The notes beneath the pieces were generated by a model that saw only the letters and a program-made list of their open reading frames with translations, was not told where the DNA came from and did no database searches. Below are positions 6,628 through 9,103 of a stretch of DNA of 9,103 bases, piece by piece (position 1 is the first letter of the stretch; each line of letters begins with the position of its first letter). Position numbers and translations under genes: made by a program. This stretch comes from Clostridia bacterium. Its GTDB lineage: Bacteria > Bacillota_E > SLMV01 > PUMD01. The stretch covers positions 1-9,103 of the forward strand of contig SKXF01000008.1 in assembly GCA_007128555.1 (NCBI GenBank). Reading direction: 5' to 3'.

Positions 6628-6842
6628 CTGCGCGATTCGCTCCATATCTTCTGGCCTTCGGTCCGAGAGGCGTCCAAAATCATGTTTCTCCCCAGGCAAA
6701 TCGAGCCCAATCGGCGCCGCTTTCTGTTTTAGCGGCATCAAAGTGATGGGTGATGGGGCTGGAGGTGGACCATAGGGCGTCAATCCTGTGCAACCGGATG
6801 ACGCGCCATTTGACTGCTGTTCCTAAATGTCCCAGCGCGAGC

Positions 6843-6872
6843 TTGACGCATGCTGGCACCCAGGAGTATAAA
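6843..6872 (+). promoter_or_regulatory. Sigma-A-type promoter of the TetR-ABC operon
   Basis: TTGACG (6843-6848) and TATAAA (6867-6872) are separated by 18 bases, a strong match to the housekeeping promoter consensus. Transcription would begin near 6879, leaving a leader of about 37 bases before GTG 6916. An imperfect dyad, AAACATG (6870-6876) with CATGTGTTT (6890-6898), overlaps the end of the -10 and the start region, where a self-acting TetR repressor would be expected to bind. Confidence 0.7.
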
Positions 6873-6915
6873 CATGTTGCTAGTATCTTCATGTGTTTTC
6901 AGGGAGGCAGTTGAA

Positions 6916-7536
6916 GTGCCGAGGCCGTTCTCCAGCGAAGAGAAGCAGCGAATCCGCAGGGCTCTACTCGAAAACGGCCGCGATATATTCGCATCCGGGG
7001 GGATCCGCGGCACCACGATTCGGCAGTTGTCGCGAGCAGCGGGAATATCTCCGGGAGCGTTCTACTCATTCTTTGCATCGAAGGAGCACCTGCTCCTCGA
7101 ACTCGTGGCAGAAGAGGAGAGAATCATCCGCGAGCAGTTTGCCAGGTGCATCGACTCCGAGGAGGTTACTCCCTCCAGGTTCGCCTCTTGCCTTTCCAGA
7201 TCCATCGAATCAGCGACGAGCAATCCCCTGATCCGCCGACTCCTCGACGAGGAGGAACTCAGGATCCTGGCTCGCAGCGTGGACCCCCAACGTCTCGAGG
7301 CCCACATCCAGGGCGATGCGGCCTTCGCCCGTCCGTTGATCGAGGAACTGCAGAACCAGGGTGTGATGAAACCGTACCCGGTGGAGGTCATTGCGGGTCT
7401 GCTGAGGGGTCTTATGCTGTTCAGCCTGCATCGAAGAGAAATCGGTGAGGACATCTTTGACAGGGTCATGCACCTTATGGTGGCGTTCGTGTCGATCGGT
7501 CTTTTGGAAGGAGAGTCGACAGATGATAGGGGTTAA
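6916..7536 (+). CDS. TetR/AcrR family transcriptional repressor
   Basis: From GTG 6916 the product has 206 residues, usual for TetR proteins. The GTG is chosen because AGGGAGG (6901-6907) lies 8 bases upstream; an ATG-type start at 6850 would lie inside the promoter and add 22 residues of poor sequence. The N-terminal DNA-binding domain is typical: EEKQRIRRALLENGRDIFASGG, then the helix-turn-helix TTIRQLSRAAGISPGAFYSFF (about 33-53) and SKEHLL. The C-terminal part (about 65-200) is alpha-helical and should bind a ligand and form the dimer; its sequence does not reveal the ligand. The last 14 bases overlap the ATPase gene, so the repressor most likely controls its own operon and senses a compound that the exporter removes. 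An imperfect dyad near the start site is a candidate operator. Confidence 0.93.
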   Translation: MPRPFSSEEKQRIRRALLENGRDIFASGGIRGTTIRQLSRAAGISPGAFYSFFASKEHLLLELVAEEERIIREQFARCIDSEEVTPSRFASCLSRSIESATSNPLIRRLLDEEELRILARSVDPQRLEAHIQGDAAFARPLIEELQNQGVMKPYPVEVIAGLLRGLMLFSLHRREIGEDIFDRVMHLMVAFVSIGLLEGESTDDRG

Positions 7537-8380
7537 GGAGCTTCGCTTCACCTACCCTCGGAGCACCGGGTATGCCCTCAGCGGCATCGACTTTACCGTT
7601 GACCGGGGAGAAGTGTTCGGGCTTCTCGGGCCGTCGGGCGCAGGGAAGACGACAACCCAGAACATCCTGATCGGTCTGCTCAAAACCTACGAGGGCAGTG
7701 CGACCGTAGACGGTCGCGAAATGAGGGATATCGGGCCCGACTACTACGAACGAATCGGCGTGGCCTTTGATTCTCCTAACCTATACACCAAGTTCACGGC
7801 CCTGGAGAATCTGACCTTCTTCCAGTCCCTGTACAGCGGGCCAACCGAGGATCCGGTTCGACTGCTGGAAGAGGTCGGACTGGAGGATGCCGCGTCCGCC
7901 ATGGTCTCCTCCTTATCCCACGGGATGAAGATGCGGCTGAGGCTGTGTCGCGCCCTGATCGGCAGGCCCGAACTGTTGTTCCTGGATGAACCCACGTCGG
8001 GACTTGATCCGGTTAATGCAAGGAAGGTCCGTGACCTCATAGGCAGGTGCCGCAGTGAAGGAACGACGGTCATACTGTCAACTCACGACATGATAACAGC
8101 TGACGAGATCTGTGATCGGGTTGCCTTCATCGTCGACGGAAGCATCGGAATCATCGATTCGCCGCGGAATCTCAGGTTGCAAAAGGGAGATAAGCGGGTA
8201 ACGGTCGAATACCGCGACGATCAGGGAAAGACCGCCTCCAGGGTGTTTCCCCTCCATGACCTGCAGCAAGATGACGTGTTCTCGGGCCTGTTGAGAGATC
8301 AGCGGGTCGAGACCATCCACACCATTGAGCCAACCCTCGAGGACATTTTCGTCGAGGTGACTGGGAGGAGACTCAAGTGA
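7523..8380 (+). CDS. ABC transporter ATP-binding protein (ABC-2 exporter type)
   Basis: This is the 285-residue cytoplasmic ATPase subunit of an ABC exporter. The start at ATG 7523 follows AAGGAG (7508-7513) at 9 bases; it lies inside the end of the TetR gene. All core motifs are present: Walker A GPSGAGKTT (36-44, Lys42), signature LSHGMKMRL (131-139), Walker B LLFLDEP (151-157, Glu156), D-loop SGLDP (159-163) and the switch His188 in LSTHDM. The Q-loop position has Asp83 (VAFDSPNLYTKFTALENL) in place of the usual Gln, and the signature has SHGMK in place of SGGQ; both variations occur in drug-export ATPases of this type. A C-terminal segment of about 80 residues ends in EPTLEDIFVEVTGRRLK, the common tail of ABC-2 ATPases. 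It pairs with the permease encoded next, with a 4-base overlap (GTGA). Confidence 0.96.
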   Translation: MIGVKELRFTYPRSTGYALSGIDFTVDRGEVFGLLGPSGAGKTTTQNILIGLLKTYEGSATVDGREMRDIGPDYYERIGVAFDSPNLYTKFTALENLTFFQSLYSGPTEDPVRLLEEVGLEDAASAMVSSLSHGMKMRLRLCRALIGRPELLFLDEPTSGLDPVNARKVRDLIGRCRSEGTTVILSTHDMITADEICDRVAFIVDGSIGIIDSPRNLRLQKGDKRVTVEYRDDQGKTASRVFPLHDLQQDDVFSGLLRDQRVETIHTIEPTLEDIFVEVTGRRLK

Positions 8381-9103
8381 GACTGCTTTCCGCCGCCAGG
8401 CACGAGCTGGGCTTCCACTACAGGGCGCGCATCGTTCATGCCTACGCGGTCGTCACGCTCCTGTTCATAGGTGTCGTCAGTTTCCTGCCGGCCGACCTGA
8501 GGAACCTGGCCGTTCCCATTGCCATATTTTCAGAGCTGGCCACCATGGGCGCCTTCTTCGTCTGCGGAGTTGTCATGCTGGAGCGCAGCCAGGGCACCGT
8601 GGATGCCCTCATGGTCACTCCTCTCCGGCTGTGGGAGTATCTCGCTGTGAAGAGCTTCGCCTTCACCCTGATCGGAGCCGCAGCCAGTTTCATCATTGCC
8701 TTTACAACCTCCGGCCTGGCAGTTCACGCGGGGCTCCTGGTGATTGGGGTTGCCCTCACATCCTGCGTATTCCTATTGCTGGGCCTCATGGTATCGGCCC
8801 GGGTGGCAGACGTCAGCCAGTTCTTTGTCAGGGCAGTCCCCCGGCTCGTTCCCGTTATTGTGTTGTTGTACTTCGTGCCAGCTCTCGACTACCTGGGCGT
8901 GAGGACCCCGGCGGTCGTGGCCCTGTTTCCAGGAACAGCAGCCCTCACCCTCATAGGTGGGGCATTCGGTACCCCCCGTCCAGATGCCGCCTCCGTCATC
9001 GGGGCCGTCGCAAACCTTGTTGCCTGGGTCGGTCTTGCTGCCCTGGGAGCCGGGGCCTGGTTTCGCCGATACGTCAGGGAGAAGGGGCACGAGCCCGGAA
9101 TTA
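8377..9103 (+). CDS. ABC-2 type permease, fluoroquinolone-exporter-like, 3' end outside the window
   Basis: This is the membrane subunit of the exporter; at least 242 residues are present and the frame is still open at the window end. The GTG start at 8377 overlaps the ATPase stop (GTGA) and follows GGAGG (8364-8368) at 8 bases. After a short amphipathic N-terminus (LLSAARHELGFHYRAR) come about six hydrophobic helices (about residues 20-37, 45-68, 90-113, 116-137, 150-168 and 212-231). The cytoplasmic loop LERSQGTVDALMVTPLRLWEYL (68-89) is the coupling region typical of the ABC-2 permeases resembling the mycobacterial fluoroquinolone exporter (Rv2686c/Rv2687c). By analogy a second permease gene may follow, outside the window. 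The substrate cannot be read from the sequence; a toxic or antibiotic compound is likely given the TetR gene. Confidence 0.9.
   Translation, partial: MRLLSAARHELGFHYRARIVHAYAVVTLLFIGVVSFLPADLRNLAVPIAIFSELATMGAFFVCGVVMLERSQGTVDALMVTPLRLWEYLAVKSFAFTLIGAAASFIIAFTTSGLAVHAGLLVIGVALTSCVFLLLGLMVSARVADVSQFFVRAVPRLVPVIVLLYFVPALDYLGVRTPAVVALFPGTAALTLIGGAFGTPRPDAASVIGAVANLVAWVGLAALGAGAWFRRYVREKGHEPGI

Larger units (their letters stand above)
6373..6915. other. Gene-free region with inverted repeats before the exporter operon
   Basis: No confident gene lies in these 543 bases. The inverted repeats are CAACAGG (6460-6466) with CCTGTTG (6520-6526), GGAG-AT-ACCG (6542-6551) with CGGT-CTCC (6562-6569), and CAGGTGATG (6602-6610) with CATCACCTG (6619-6627). 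A minus-strand frame ending in a TGA at 6601-6603 reads LSDRRPEDMERIAQQVM near its end, which has a protein-like, helical look and could be the tail of a decayed gene, but it has no recognised family. The right end carries the TetR promoter, listed separately. Confidence 0.45.

Noticed and set aside
6601..6783. Minus-strand open frame of about 60 codons
   Set aside because: Its end looks protein-like, but it is short, starts at a TTG with no clear binding site, and matches no family known to me. It is kept only as a possible gene remnant in the findings.
6850..6915. 22 extra N-terminal codons for the TetR protein
   Set aside because: The ATG at 6850 lies between the -35 and -10 elements of the promoter, and GTG 6916 has a strong binding site at the right distance.
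7445..7522. 26 extra N-terminal codons for the ABC ATPase
   Set aside because: They are a shifted frame of the TetR gene; ATG 7523 has its own ribosome binding site and begins at the usual family position.

Overview
The window looks like a piece of a high-GC, endospore-forming Bacillota (Firmicutes) genome, or a close uncultured relative. The evidence is a recognisable SpoIIP cell-wall hydrolase sitting between a DUF1614-like membrane protein and a YibE/F-family membrane protein, strong Shine-Dalgarno sites (AGGAGG and GGAGG types), and a sigma-A-like promoter. No rRNA, tRNA, intact transposase or CRISPR array was seen. The assignment to a lineage is inference from gene content only.

Layout, left to right. 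(1) 2-322, + strand: the end of a small two-helix membrane protein whose start is probably outside the window. (2) 323-1276: about 950 bases without a convincing gene, ending in a cluster of inverted repeats (1034-1149). (3) 1277-1936, +: a secreted, membrane-anchored protein of unknown function. (4) 2106-2813, - strand: an aspartate/glutamate racemase with a Thr/Cys catalytic pair, convergent with the previous gene. (5) 2814-3255: a gene-free stretch with a perfect TGACCGGTCA palindrome. (6) 3256-3858, 3862-5103 and 5428-6372, all +: the DUF1614-like protein, SpoIIP and the YibE/F protein. The first two are tightly coupled; the third follows after a 324-base gap that carries what looks like the remnant of a REP/IS200-type repeat. 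(7) 6373-6915: about 540 bases with inverted repeats and a good promoter at its right end. (8) 6916-9103, +: an operon of TetR-type repressor, ABC ATPase and ABC-2 permease, with each gene overlapping the next. The permease runs off the window.

Functionally there are two multi-gene units. One is a membrane and cell-wall module (DUF1614-SpoIIP-YibE/F). SpoIIP is a peptidoglycan hydrolase needed for engulfment in known spore formers, and the copy here has an unusual extra C-terminal membrane anchor. The other is a self-regulated drug or toxic-compound exporter of the TetR/ABC-2 type. The secreted protein and the racemase are probably single genes. About 27% of the window is non-coding, which is high and suggests decayed genes or mobile sequence between the units.
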